From Clostridium aestuarii (GTDB lineage: Bacteria; Bacillota; Clostridia; Clostridiales; Clostridiaceae), in the NCBI RefSeq assembly GCF_026735135.1, contig NZ_JAPQER010000001.1:689500-753499 (forward strand): a DNA stretch of 64,000 nt. Reading direction: 5' to 3'. Position 1 is the first letter of the stretch, and every line of letters starts with the position of its first letter. Under the pieces are notes generated by a model. That model did not search any database and was not told the origin of the DNA. It saw nothing but the letters and a program-made list of their open reading frames with translations. Position numbers and translations under genes: made by a program. Of this stretch, positions 57,021 through 64,000 are shown in pieces.

Positions 57021-60000
57021 TTACTTATCTATGCTATCTGCATCCGAATTATTATTAACTGCTATATTATCAGCAGAATTATTTTGTTGTGAATTTTCCT
57101 TTTCTGAACCACCTGACTGTACTTGCTGATCAGCTGTGTCATGATGATCTGTTGTGTTTTCTTGCTGTGCCTGCTTATTATCTTGTGAGTCTTGATCATC
57201 CCCACTATCTACTTCATCTTGATTGTCTTGTGAGTCTTGATCTTCCCCACTATCTGCTTCTTCTTGATTATCTTGTGAGTCTTGATCTTCCTCACTATCT
57301 GCTTCTTCTTGATTATCTTGTGAGTCTTGACCTTCCTCACCATCTGCTTCGTCTTGATTATCTTGTGAGCCTTGATCCACCTCACTATCTACTTCATCTT
57401 GATTGTCTTGTGAGCCTTGATCTTCTTCACCCTCTACTTCATCTTGATTGTCTTGTGAGTCTTGATCTTCCTCACCATCTATTTCTTCTTGATTATCTTG
57501 TGAGTCTTGATCTTCCCCACTATCTACTTCATCTTGATTGTCTTTTGAGCCTTGATCTTCCTCACCATCTACTTCACCTTGATTATCTTGTGAGCCTTGA
57601 TCTTCCTCACCATCTACTTCTTCTTGATTATCTTGTGAGTCTTGGTCTTCCTCACCATCTACTTCACCTTGATTATCTTGTGAGTCTTGATCTTCCTCAC
57701 CATCTACTTCGTCTTGATTATCTTGTGAGTCTTGGTCTTCCTCACCATCTACTTCTTCTTGATTATCTTGTGAGTCTTGGTCTTCCTCACCATCTACTTC
57801 TTCTTGATTCTCTTGTGAGTCTTCATCTTCCCCACCATCTGCTTCGTCTTGATTATCTTGTGAGTCTTGATCTTCCCCACTATCTACTTCATCTTGATTG
57901 TCTTTTGAGCCTTGGTCTTCCTCACCATCTACTTCACCTTGATTATCTTGTGAGCCTTGATCTTCCTCACCATCTACTTCTTCTTGATTATCTTGTGAGT
58001 CTTGGTCTTCCTCACCATCTACTTCACCTTGATTATCTTGTGAGTCTTGATCTTCCTCACCATCTACTTCGTCTTGATTATCTTGTGAGTCTTGGTCTTC
58101 CTCACCATCTACTTCGTCTTGATTATCTTGTGAGTCTTCATCTTCCCCACCATCTGCTTCGTCTTGATTCTCTTGTGAGTCTTGATCTTCCTCACCATCT
58201 ACTTCGTCTTGATTATCTTGTGAGTCTTGATCTTCCTCACCATCTACTTCGTCTTGATTCTCTTGTGAGTCTTGATCTTCATCACCATCTACTTCGTCTT
58301 GATTATCTTGTGAGTCTTGATCTTCCTCACCATCTACTTCGTCTTGATTATCTTGTGAGTCTTCATCTTCTTCACCATCTATCTCTCCTGCTGGATCTTG
58401 AGGCTGTTCAACCTCACCATCTTTTGGTTGTTCCACCTGTTCTTGCGGCGGCTTCGGTTGAATCTCCTCTTTATTATTCAATGCTTCTATTTGTGATTTA
58501 ATACCTTCTATTTCACTATTTAAACCATTCAAATTATCACTTAAACTAGCAACCTCGCCTTCTAATTGATATATATACTCAACATAACCTTGTGCTGCCT
58601 TGTTTATTTCGGCTATTTGCTCATCACTAAGTTCAAGCTTATCTGGTATTTCTACTGATATATCATCACTAATATCAGGTATATCTATATTTTCAACATT
58701 TCCAGCTTTTAATTCTTCTAATTTACTATTTAATTCATCTCTAGTCATCTTAGCTGTATCTATTTTTTCACTTAAATTTCCATTTAAACTTTCTAAGGAT
58801 GATACATACTCAATGTATTTTTTATCAATTTTATTTATTGCTTGTATTTGCTCATCACTTAAAGTTCCATTGAATTGATTAATATCTTTTTCTGGTAACT
58901 TCTCTGGCTGAGTTTCCTCTTTATTATTCAATGTTTCTATTTCGCTATTTAACTTATTTGCTTGATTTGTTAAATCTTTAATATCATCTTGTAATTGAGA
59001 TACATATTCTAAGTACCCTTTAGCTACTGAATCAATTAAACTAGCTTGTTTTTTAGTAAGTTCAACAATATTAAGTTTTTCTTCTGCTTCAATATTGTTT
59101 AACTCTACATTTTCTAACATCACTTCTGGTTTATCACCTAAATTAATAGCTTTAACACTATTTTGTTCTATTTCATTCTTATTTAATTTTTCTTTATTTG
59201 CTAATGATTCTGTTAAAGTTAACTGCTTTTGTAATTCTTTCTTTTTACTAATTAAACCCTCAACCTGATTATTAAGGTTCTTTTTCTTCTTTTCTAAATT
59301 TGATACATATTCAATATACCCTTTAGCCACTTCATTTATTGCTTTTATTTGCTCTGGTTTAAGAGTACCATTAAATTTCTCAACGACCTCTTCTATAGGT
59401 TCCACACCTTTAATTGTTTCAATCTCAGATTTTATACCTTTTATTTCAACATTCAAACTATTTATTTGTTTTAATAGTCTTTCAAATTCCTCTTCCATTC
59501 GAGTTATATCTTCTACTTTAATACCTTCTTTTTCAGCAATTAATTTTTTCTGATCTTCAGTAAGCTTAAATCGCTCAAACTGTTTCATAATTTCTTCATT
59601 TTCTGATAAACCTTCATTTAATGGCACTTTAGATTTACTTGCTAAATCAGGTGTATTGATAGTATATAAACTCATTCTATAATTTAATCTACTTTGATTA
59701 TCTTGTATTACAGAACGAAGTTCTGTAGTTAATTGTTTCTTCTGATTTTCTAAATCATTAACTTGATTATCTAATTTAGCTTTTAACTGTCGCATACTAG
59801 ATATATAATCAGTTGTAGTATCTTTATTTACAAGTGGGTTGACATGTTTACAAAATTCATGTTGCCATACCTCATGATTTAAATCTAATTGTAATGGTAT
59901 ACTAACAAATCTATTTAAAGCTGTTAAATTAATTTGAGTTTGAGTAGGTAAATTATCATATTTATATCGCGTAGTTTCATACCATTTCTTGTAATATTTT

Positions 60001-60668
60001 TTACCCAAATATTCTGATTTATATATTGTCAAATTATTTTTATCATCCCATTCATAACCATTTATATCTTTGTTCTCCAAATGATAGCTGATATCTGGGC
60101 AATTATTAAATACAATCGGTATACAATAACAATTGTTATAATATTCACGGTACCAATCTACCCTATAATTTCTAGAAAAATGTTTATAATACTTAGTACC
60201 AATAAAAAACTTTTCTTTCTGTTTATCGTATTTAATTTTATTATCATTATAACCTACTTCTATCCATTTAGAATTTCCATCTATTTTAAAATCTATAGTT
60301 GAATCATCTTGTGATAAAAATAATTTTTCAGTTTGAAATCGTATATAATAAGTATCAGAAATTCTTCTATTTTTCCACTTTCCCCAACCAAACCAACGAT
60401 CATGATCATTCACATTAAGCATAATAGAATCATACTCATCATTTGTTCCACCACAATGTACTATACTTACATCATGAATAAAATCCCCATTCTTAGCCGT
60501 CGATATCCTACCCGTAGCACTAGCTCTACTAGTAAAATAGGAATAACAAGCATTATTGGCTACAAATGCAGAACTAATAAAAAAAGCCGAAGTTAAAACA
60601 GCTAAACTTTTCAAAGTTAAATTCTTTTTTTTCTTTTTCTCTTTACTTCTTCGTATCTCTCTTCGCAA
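57021..60668 (-). CDS. Large secreted coiled-coil protein with acidic 15-residue repeats
   Basis: A 1215-residue protein, TTG start at 60668 chosen because AAAGGAGGTG lies 7 bp upstream; the frame stays open 21 codons earlier without a site. Residues about 15-50 form a SipW-type signal (LAVLTSAFFISSAFVANN, then CYSYFTSRASATG) resembling that of the TasA-like protein. A unique N-terminal domain (about 55-290) is rich in Tyr and Trp. Four modules around QIKAINEVAKGYIEYVSNLE alternate with long coiled coils (about 290-740). Residues 763-1167 are 27 repeats of a VDGEEDQDSQDNQDE unit, and a short polar tail follows. There is no LPXTG. Probably a matrix protein bound by charge or coiled coils. Confidence 0.85.
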   Translation of the reverse strand: MRREIRRSKEKKKKKNLTLKSLAVLTSAFFISSAFVANNACYSYFTSRASATGRISTAKNGDFIHDVSIVHCGGTNDEYDSIMLNVNDHDRWFGWGKWKNRRISDTYYIRFQTEKLFLSQDDSTIDFKIDGNSKWIEVGYNDNKIKYDKQKEKFFIGTKYYKHFSRNYRVDWYREYYNNCYCIPIVFNNCPDISYHLENKDINGYEWDDKNNLTIYKSEYLGKKYYKKWYETTRYKYDNLPTQTQINLTALNRFVSIPLQLDLNHEVWQHEFCKHVNPLVNKDTTTDYISSMRQLKAKLDNQVNDLENQKKQLTTELRSVIQDNQSRLNYRMSLYTINTPDLASKSKVPLNEGLSENEEIMKQFERFKLTEDQKKLIAEKEGIKVEDITRMEEEFERLLKQINSLNVEIKGIKSEIETIKGVEPIEEVVEKFNGTLKPEQIKAINEVAKGYIEYVSNLEKKKKNLNNQVEGLISKKKELQKQLTLTESLANKEKLNKNEIEQNSVKAINLGDKPEVMLENVELNNIEAEEKLNIVELTKKQASLIDSVAKGYLEYVSQLQDDIKDLTNQANKLNSEIETLNNKEETQPEKLPEKDINQFNGTLSDEQIQAINKIDKKYIEYVSSLESLNGNLSEKIDTAKMTRDELNSKLEELKAGNVENIDIPDISDDISVEIPDKLELSDEQIAEINKAAQGYVEYIYQLEGEVASLSDNLNGLNSEIEGIKSQIEALNNKEEIQPKPPQEQVEQPKDGEVEQPQDPAGEIDGEEDEDSQDNQDEVDGEEDQDSQDNQDEVDGDEDQDSQENQDEVDGEEDQDSQDNQDEVDGEEDQDSQENQDEADGGEDEDSQDNQDEVDGEEDQDSQDNQDEVDGEEDQDSQDNQGEVDGEEDQDSQDNQEEVDGEEDQGSQDNQGEVDGEEDQGSKDNQDEVDSGEDQDSQDNQDEADGGEDEDSQENQEEVDGEEDQDSQDNQEEVDGEEDQDSQDNQDEVDGEEDQDSQDNQGEVDGEEDQDSQDNQEEVDGEEDQGSQDNQGEVDGEEDQGSKDNQDEVDSGEDQDSQDNQEEIDGEEDQDSQDNQDEVEGEEDQGSQDNQDEVDSEVDQGSQDNQDEADGEEGQDSQDNQEEADSEEDQDSQDNQEEADSGEDQDSQDNQDEVDSGDDQDSQDNKQAQQENTTDHHDTADQQVQSGGSEKENSQQNNSADNIAVNNNSDADSIDK
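57168..58382. repeat. Twenty-seven tandem 45-bp repeats inside the surface-protein gene
   Basis: Each unit encodes 15 residues (consensus VDGEEDQDSQDNQDE). An eight-unit block is duplicated: 57481-57840 and 57841-58200 are nearly identical at a 360-bp offset. The region gives a long spurious open frame on the other strand. Confidence 0.93.
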
Positions 60669-60814
60669 GGTTTCACCTCCTTTTGGTAGTAAATACTTAT
60701 GGTTAAATAGAAAAAATTTTATTAAATTCAATATATTTATATTTTATATTGATTAAATAGTTTTCCATAATATTTAGATATTAAAATTAATTATCAATTT
60801 AATTACAACTTTTT

Positions 60815-60859
60815 AAAAAAAGCAATGGTTATTATCAACAGATATAATCATTGCTTTTT
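60815..60859 (-). terminator. Terminator after the TasA-like gene
   Basis: AAAAAAAGCAATGGTTAT / ATAATCATTGCTTTTT stem with an A/T tail, downstream of the stop at 60903. Confidence 0.8.
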
Positions 60860-60902
60860 AGTTATATTTTAAAAATAATATAAGTATTTATTTTATTCCG
60901 TT

Positions 60903-61532
60903 TTAACTCCATGGATTATTTCCTTGAGTTGCCTCAAAAGTAAATGTCAAATCATCCTGTGTTCCTTGGTCTTGAAAACTATTATCTGCCTCTTTTGGTA
61001 AAAAATATGCTATTCTATACGTAGCACTTGCAGTTGTTGCTAATGTACCCAAATGCACATTCATCATCGCGTCAATATTTGTATATGAGTCATGGTCCGT
61101 AATTGGTTCATAGATGAAATTACCATTCTCATCCTTTGCTTTCGTTTTTCTCTCAATTCTCATCTTTAACCCTGAACAGCTATACTCCTCTGAGTTAACC
61201 GGTCCATCTCCATAATACAATATAGAGGTTTCAGGAGCTTCTACTTTAGTTAATCTATATTGTAATGTTAGACTTCCTGTATTACTAATAGCAAAATCAT
61301 TACTGTATCTTACTTCATCATCTGGAAACAACGTATTTTGCTCCAACCCATCTATCACTATTGTACCTGCTGTGTCACCATCACTCTCATTTAATCCTAA
61401 GGTTGCTGTACTAATAACATTTTCTGCACTTGTTGCCTGTGCAGTAAAATAAGCATATGTTCCTACTCCTGCTCCACCAACTGCTATAGCTCCTGCTAAT
61501 GCTAATCCTAATAAACTTTTTCTTAATGCCAT
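60903..61532 (-). CDS. TasA/camelysin (CalY)-family fibre protein
   Basis: A 209-residue exported protein. The N-terminus MALRKSLLGLALAGAIAVGG, then GVGTYAYFTAQATSAEN, is a SipW-type signal peptide as in TasA and CalY. The mature region carries strand-rich TasA blocks (NDFAISNTGSLTLQYRLTKVEAP, TFTFEATQGNNPW). TasA forms amyloid-like biofilm fibres in Bacillus. Its AGAGGAGG ribosome site can be covered by a hairpin controlled by the c-di-GMP-II aptamer upstream. SipW is encoded just upstream, so processing is likely local. Confidence 0.9.
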   Translation of the reverse strand: MALRKSLLGLALAGAIAVGGAGVGTYAYFTAQATSAENVISTATLGLNESDGDTAGTIVIDGLEQNTLFPDDEVRYSNDFAISNTGSLTLQYRLTKVEAPETSILYYGDGPVNSEEYSCSGLKMRIERKTKAKDENGNFIYEPITDHDSYTNIDAMMNVHLGTLATTASATYRIAYFLPKEADNSFQDQGTQDDLTFTFEATQGNNPWS

Positions 61533-61572
61533 AAAAAATTCCTCCTCTTAATAATTTAATTTTTTATTATAA

Positions 61573-61643
61573 GAGGGTCGGTTGCACCACTGACTCCGTA
61601 CATTCCAGGTGCCCATATATAGAATGTACATCTAAGTCTCCCT
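61573..61643 (-). promoter_or_regulatory. c-di-GMP-II riboswitch upstream of the TasA-like gene
   Basis: Minus strand contains ATGGGCACCTGGAATGTAC, GGAGTCAGTGG and TGCAACCGACCCTC, matching the class II aptamer. P1 pairs AGGG with CCCT. The CCTCTTA just after can pair with TAAGAGG, which overlaps the ribosome site, so ligand binding should free translation (an ON switch). Confidence 0.88.
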
Positions 61644-61754
61644 ATAATTAACATTTATATAAAGATAAAATATTAACTAAATTTTACATGTAATTGATAT
61701 TTTTTTATTTTTGTGATAAATTTAAATTTGAAGTATTAATTTTTTTTATTTTCT

Positions 61755-61811
61755 ACACTGGATATGTTATTATTTATTCCAACTGCCATTGGAATTTAAC
61801 ATATCTAGTGT
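61755..61811. other. Large stem-loop in the sipW-tasA intergenic region
   Basis: ACACTGGATATGTTA pairs with TAACATATCTAGTGT, with an inner ATTCCAA/TTGGAAT stem. It has no U-run, so it is not a standard terminator. It may protect or process the sipW RNA. Confidence 0.5.
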
Positions 61812-61871
61812 AACACTTAAGTAATATCGATTAATAATTATGTATTTATTACTTATCTCTTTTTATAACTT

Positions 61872-62423
61872 TTACATACTATCTTTAGAATTTATATTCT
61901 TATTTCTCTTATTTAATACATTTTTTAACTCACTTGCCATAATAATTAAAATAGGAACTATGAATAGTACTATAATACCTATTGGACTTATCATAAATTT
62001 TTGAACATATCCCCCATAAGGAATTTTAAATGCTAATGTTCCAACTACTTGATTTGATGAAATTAACTTATCATCTTCAACATTATTAGCATCACCTTTC
62101 ATCTTAAGCATTGTTTTTCCATCTTTATTTATTTTTTCTATAACTCTATGAGTAACTAGCATATTTTGCTGTTTTCTATAAGTGACTACATCTCCTTCTT
62201 TTATTTCAGTTGTATCTATTTCTTTAGTTAAAATCATATCTCCTGGCTGTATTGAAGGTCTCATACTTCCAGTTAAAACTGTAAGTGGTGTATATCCTAA
62301 AATAGAAGGAATCTTACCTGGATTTTTTCTTACTTGTATAACAGAATAAAAGTTCAAAACAACTAAAGCAATTAAAACTACAAGCACTATATTTCCTATC
62401 CAGCTTAATACTCTTTTTATCAT
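61872..62423 (-). CDS. sipW: SipW-type (ER-type) signal peptidase I
   Basis: A 183-residue membrane protease with two membrane helices, one at each end. The catalytic serine is in LTGSMRPSIQPGD and, as in ER-type enzymes, a histidine (VTHRVIEKI) replaces the usual lysine; GDANNVEDD is conserved. It processes TasA-like pre-proteins. It follows a c-di-GMP-II aptamer with its own terminator. Confidence 0.93.
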   Translation of the reverse strand: MIKRVLSWIGNIVLVVLIALVVLNFYSVIQVRKNPGKIPSILGYTPLTVLTGSMRPSIQPGDMILTKEIDTTEIKEGDVVTYRKQQNMLVTHRVIEKINKDGKTMLKMKGDANNVEDDKLISSNQVVGTLAFKIPYGGYVQKFMISPIGIIVLFIVPILIIMASELKNVLNKRNKNINSKDSM

Positions 62424-62465
62424 CTCAATCTACCTTTCTTATTTTTTACTTTAATTATTTCAGGC

Positions 62466-62505
62466 AAAATAAAAACCAAACCTATATAAACAAATACAAG
62501 TTTGG
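62466..62505 (-). terminator. Terminator controlled by the c-di-GMP-II riboswitch before sipW
   Basis: CCAAAC...GTTTGG hairpin and a T-rich tail on the minus strand. Its 5' arm overlaps the P1 strand of the aptamer, so folding is mutually exclusive with the ligand-bound form. Confidence 0.78.
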
Positions 62506-62572
62506 ATCGGTTGCACTACTGACTCAGTATATTTCAAGTGCCCAAATACAAAATATACATCATTGTCTTCCA
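62503..62572 (-). promoter_or_regulatory. c-di-GMP-II riboswitch upstream of sipW
   Basis: Minus strand: TTGGGCACTTGAAATATAC, TGAGTCAGTAG and TGCAACCGATCC match the class II aptamer. P1 pairs TGGA with TCCA. It lies 16 bp after the sortase stop, so it may control read-through from the sortase gene. Ligand should prevent termination (ON switch). Confidence 0.88.
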
Positions 62573-62588
62573 TTATCTATTTTATTTT

Positions 62589-63239
62589 TTAGTTATCATT
62601 TCTTTTACACACACTCTCAAGCTTACCTTGAATAATCAATCTATGAGTAGCCACTCTAATAGGAGTACATGTTATTAAAGTAACCAATTTATCTTTTCCA
62701 TTTCCTTTTAAAACTCCTACTTCTTCTGGCTTTACTATAAACTTCTTGACTACTTTATATTTATATTCATCATCCTTTGAAAATATTATTATTTCGTCTC
62801 CTTCTTCAACCTCGTCAAGTCTGTTAAAATGTCTTCCATAGGTATAGCATCTATGTCCTGCAATAGCATAATTTCCTACTTCACCTAGTTTTCCTGTATT
62901 ATTCATATGTGCTACAGAAACTCTAAGATTTTCCCTAGTTTCTCCCTCCATAATAGGCATATATAAATCAATTTTTGCTATTTTCAAGATTGGAGAATTT
63001 TTAGGAATTTTTATTTTAGACCCATTGCTTTTAGTTTTCAAAACAGAATTAGTATCATTCTGTTGTTTTTCTTCACTTTCAACAAGAGCTTTTTCCATAT
63101 CGCCTATACTTTTCATGCTTTCTTCATACTGTTCAAGTACATTATTCTGTTCATGTGTATAGTAAGCTTCTCTTATTTTGGGATACATCATAACAAGTAT
63201 TCCTATAGTAATTAAAACAGTAGCCCATACTTTCCTCAT
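62589..63239 (-). CDS. Sortase, class D-like
   Basis: A 216-residue transpeptidase with one N-terminal membrane anchor (residues 5-22). The catalytic histidine is in YAIAGHRCYTYGRHFNRL, the cysteine in LVTLITCTPIRVATHRLII, and the arginine in that last block. The GHR-NRL pattern resembles class D sortases of clostridia, while THRL is also seen in class C. It should anchor the LPKTG protein at 55612 and possibly others. First gene of the locus. Confidence 0.88.
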   Translation of the reverse strand: MRKVWATVLITIGILVMMYPKIREAYYTHEQNNVLEQYEESMKSIGDMEKALVESEEKQQNDTNSVLKTKSNGSKIKIPKNSPILKIAKIDLYMPIMEGETRENLRVSVAHMNNTGKLGEVGNYAIAGHRCYTYGRHFNRLDEVEEGDEIIIFSKDDEYKYKVVKKFIVKPEEVGVLKGNGKDKLVTLITCTPIRVATHRLIIQGKLESVCKRNDN

Positions 63240-63394
63240 ATATCTAAATTCCTTTTCAAAGCTTTATTATAATAAAATCTGCATTACATCTTTCCTATGT
63301 AAAAATTGATATTTAACTTGTTAAAATAAATAACATTACTATATACTATCATTTACACCATCAGTTTCCTTAAATTCTATTTAATTACATTTAT

Positions 63395-63423
63395 ATTGTA
63401 CTATAACCATTTTTACATTTCAA
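63395..63423 (-). promoter_or_regulatory. Promoter of the sortase gene
   Basis: TTGAAA (63418-63423) and TACAAT (63395-63400) with a 17-bp spacer on the minus strand. Confidence 0.6.
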
Positions 63424-63576
63424 TAGTTTTGTGAAATATTTTCTAAAAATTTACATCTACAACATTTTATTCATCATGAATTTATACTTAAATCTTTCTT
63501 TTATTAAACAAAAATTAATTTAAATTCATCTTTACACTAGTAAATCAACCTTAATTGTTAACTCTTAATTGTTAAT

Positions 63577-63611
63577 TAAAAAAAGAACATTAATTTAATT
63601 CAATGCTCTTT
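63577..63611 (-). terminator. Terminator after the zinc-ribbon gene
   Basis: AAAGAACATT / AATGCTCTTT stem (one mismatch) with a run of T on the minus strand. Confidence 0.75.
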
Positions 63612-63619
63612 CCTCAATA

Positions 63620-63823
63620 TTATTTAGTTTTATTTTTCTGTATTTTACATTTTGAAAGTTTTATTTCCTCATGTTTTAGTTTTGCCCCACATGAATCACA
63701 TTTATGTTCGCCCTCACCATAAGCTGTATACCAAACTCTACCACATTTAGTGCAAACTAATCTTACTATACCAATCGCCCCCATCTTTTTAGTAAATTTT
63801 TTATTTTTTACATTTATATACAT
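63620..63823 (-). CDS. Small zinc-ribbon protein
   Basis: A 67-residue protein with two CxxC knuckles (LVCTKCGRVWY and HKCDSCGAKL), a typical zinc ribbon, and a basic tail. Function unknown; could bind nucleic acid or assist another enzyme. It ends in its own terminator. Confidence 0.8.
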   Translation of the reverse strand: MYINVKNKKFTKKMGAIGIVRLVCTKCGRVWYTAYGEGEHKCDSCGAKLKHEEIKLSKCKIQKNKTK

Positions 63824-63867
63824 TTTAGGATATTATTAGTATACACTAAATATTATTGATACGTTAC

Positions 63868-63950
63868 ACTTTGATAATTAAAAATTAAGAATTATTTAAA
63901 AATGATATTTCACATTAATTGTTAAATCTTAATTGTTAATTCTTAATTTA
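63868..63950. repeat. AT-rich intergenic repeat with inverted halves
   Basis: AATTAAAAATTAAGAATTA on the left and TTGTTAATTCTTAATTTAG on the right can pair. The same core occurs at 52663-52876 and 63551-63579. Confidence 0.5.
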
Positions 63951-63955
63951 GAAAG

Positions 63956-64000
63956 TTATCTAGTTAACTCTTTCCAATTTTCTAAAGCAGCATTTAACTC
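63956..64000 (-). CDS. Probable C-terminal end of a gene cut by the window edge
   Basis: The minus strand at the edge reads ELNAALENWKELTR then TAA at 63956-63958. The 14 codons give a plausible protein end, but the family cannot be judged. Confidence 0.35.
   Translation of the reverse strand, partial: ELNAALENWKELTR

Larger units (their letters stand above)
63240..63619. other. Intergenic region before the sortase gene
   Basis: A 380-bp gap with a promoter (63395-63423), a leader of about 150 bases, the zinc-ribbon gene terminator and AT-rich repeat sequence (63551-63579). No c-di-GMP aptamer is visible here. Confidence 0.6.

Noticed and set aside
57168..58382. Regular repeats that might suggest a CRISPR array
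   Set aside because: Units are contiguous with no unique spacers, are 45 bp and keep a coding frame.
57089..58501. 470-codon open frame on the plus strand with repeated LPHHLLRLDYLVSLD-type sequence
   Set aside because: It is the antisense shadow of the 45-bp repeats in the minus-strand surface gene; it has no ribosome site and its composition follows from the repeat.
63240..63400. A third c-di-GMP-II element before the sortase gene
   Set aside because: No TGGGCAC or TGCAACCGA block is present there.

Overview
The window is AT-rich chromosomal DNA from a low-GC Gram-positive spore-former, most likely a Clostridium sensu stricto. This rests on the gene families, the strong AGGAGG ribosome sites, a Clostridium-type split transketolase, a GerS/YdcC-like lipoprotein next to alr, and T-box, preQ1 and c-di-GMP riboswitches. 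I cannot name the species from sequence alone. Most genes lie on the minus strand. No rRNA, tRNA, CRISPR array, phage or transposase gene was seen.

Layout. 1-4.3 kb: uvrA (its 3' end lies beyond the window) and uvrB, the latter with a LexA box. 4.3-11.7 kb: an MFS transporter, plsY, then a block matching the Bacillus minJ-ctpB-ftsX-ftsE-yvjA neighbourhood. 11.8-18.8 kb: split transketolase, then acpS-nnr-(GerS-like)-alr-mazE-mazF. 19-24.3 kb: a short CstA transporter with a LytS/LytR-type two-component system, similar in layout to the E. coli pyruvate-sensing BtsS/BtsR/BtsT set. 24.6-29.7 kb: L-serine dehydratase (the first plus-strand genes), a lipoprotein, a SIMPL protein and a class III aminotransferase. 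29.8-34.6 kb: sbcD-sbcC beside a perfect 50-bp palindrome. 34.8-36.9 kb: an NSS amino-acid transporter behind a complete T-box leader whose specifier reads best as AUG (Met). 36.9-43.9 kb: two ECF/DUF1893 genes, a sigma-54 activator, a 54-residue small protein, membrane proteins and a GGDEF-EAL protein.

44.0-48.4 kb is a queuosine-precursor operon (queD, queE, folE, queC) behind a preQ1-I riboswitch and terminator. Its first two genes are unexpected: a single-subunit 2-hydroxyacyl-CoA-dehydratase-like protein and its BadF/HgdC-type ATPase activator. 48.4-54.4 kb holds a GGDEF protein, an alanine/Na symporter, a DnaQ-like exonuclease, small conserved genes and a second ECF S-component with an unusual three-half-site operator.

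54.4-63.4 kb is the most striking part: a cell-surface locus encoding a class D-like sortase, a SipW signal peptidase, a TasA/camelysin-like fibre protein, a 1215-residue coiled-coil protein with 27 acidic 15-residue repeats, an LPKTG-anchored protein and a secreted transglutaminase-like protein. It carries four c-di-GMP aptamers: two class II elements (one before sipW with a terminator, one before tasA with a ribosome-site sequestering hairpin) and two tandem class I elements before the transglutaminase-like gene. With two diguanylate-cyclase-type proteins in the same window, this looks like a c-di-GMP-controlled extracellular fibre and anchoring system.
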